From Talinum fruticosum (Eukaryota > Streptophyta > Magnoliopsida > Caryophyllales > Talinaceae): a DNA stretch of 64,000 nt. The translations under genes were made by a program, and so were the position numbers. Location: assembly GCA_021018815.1 (NCBI GenBank), contig JAITYX010000021.1, positions 3,501,001-3,565,000 of the forward strand, written 5' to 3'. The notes beneath the pieces were generated by a model. That model was given only the letters and a program-made list of their open reading frames with translations, was not told the DNA's origin and searched no databases. Each line of letters begins with the position of its first letter. Position 1 is the stretch's first letter. Positions 63,565 through 64,000 of the stretch are shown here, in pieces.

Positions 63565-63797
63565 CCTCCATTTTAAAATATGTGTCGTTTTAATGTTATC
63601 AAAGAATATCAATGAAACACAAAATTCATGTTAAAAGATCGAGTTGTCCTTATATTTCATTGAAAATAAAAAATATAAATAAAATAATTAATAAGGATAA
63701 GATTAGTAAACTAGTAATTAATATGTCATTATAAAGTGACAATTTATATAAAACGAAAAAATTAATTAAAATGACTTATATTGTGCAACGGAAGGAG
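63565..63797. mobile_element. Stowaway-like MITE
   Basis: TA-flanked (63563-63564, 63798-63799). Left end CCTCCATTTTAAAATATGTG; the right end, reverse complemented, CTCCTTCCGTTGCACAATAT. Internal words (GTCGTTTTAAT / AAAATGACTTAT) are also inverted. The CTCC end resembles common grass and eudicot Stowaway MITEs and the element at 16820-17055. Confidence 0.7.
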
Positions 63798-64000
63798 TAG
63801 TTAATCAAATCTTAGAACTTTTATTATTCAAAAATAATTTATCCGTGAAACTTAATTATAGTGTGTAATAATTGATGATCATAGGATTCACCGCAAACAA
63901 AAGAAGAACAGTCTAAGAAAGGATATCAACAGTGAAAGCTAGTTTTACAAAATTATGAGTATGTCTTCAAAATTTATATCGACTCTTAGGAGGATAAATT

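Larger units (their letters stand above)
60277..64000. other. Gene-free end of the window
   Basis: 3' flank of the RING-CH gene, then AT-rich DNA. Contains a MITE-like copy (61032-61242), (TA)n at 61709-61735, a SINE-like copy (62248-62347), (AAT)n at 62582-62625 and a Stowaway-like MITE (63565-63797). The frames at 62718-62951 and 63278-63558 show nothing I recognise. Confidence 0.55.

Overview
The window is nuclear DNA of a flowering plant, most likely a eudicot. Genes have GT..AG introns and plant-type promoters. Coding islands sit in AT-rich DNA full of (TA)n and (CT)n tracts, small inverted-repeat elements, SINE-like units and LTR debris. The species cannot be read from the sequence.

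Layout. 1-219: 3' end of a WLIM1-type LIM-domain gene. 1427-3174: PCNA, with E2F-like sites and a long repetitive acidic C-terminal tail. 4413-8073 (minus): a drug/metabolite-superfamily nucleotide-sugar or triose-phosphate translocator. 11732-12380 (minus): ribosomal protein eL33 (RPL35A) with telo-box and site II motifs. 13.4-23.0 kb: a tandem DUF674 cluster with two intact genes (13488 and 15601), two broken copies (18440 and 22172) and two relics. Within it lie a TIR element carrying a fragment of a CHUP1-like coiled-coil gene, a 504-bp solo LTR with target-site duplication, a small MITE and a tRNA-like sequence. 24102-27475 (minus): a proline/compatible-solute transporter. 30441-31498 (minus): an L-type lectin-domain membrane protein with a one-base frameshift. 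32633-35387: a 2.76-kb TG..CA element with a 5-bp target duplication. About 38.97-39.12 kb (minus): a MIR393 hairpin with an exact 22-nt mature sequence and a TATA box upstream. 45651-46145: an intronless class I small heat-shock protein gene behind two heat-shock elements. 46614-46792: a SINE-like unit with a 10-bp target duplication. 47048-50610: an R2R3-MYB of the MYB1/MYB25/MYB109 type. 56237-60276: a RING-CH (MARCH-like) membrane E3 ligase. From 60.3 kb to the end there is only non-coding, repeat-bearing DNA.

The genes are ordinary housekeeping or regulatory genes and do not form a joint pathway, apart from the DUF674 tandem family. I see no sign of an undescribed multi-gene system. The least expected items are: the PCNA tail, with internal DNA repeats that show a 2-base deletion; the gene-fragment-carrying TIR element; the DUF674 copy that has lost its intron precisely while keeping family upstream sequence; the MIR393 locus; and several small repeat families identifiable by eye. 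Exon borders were placed by hand from splice signals, reading phase and remembered family sequence.
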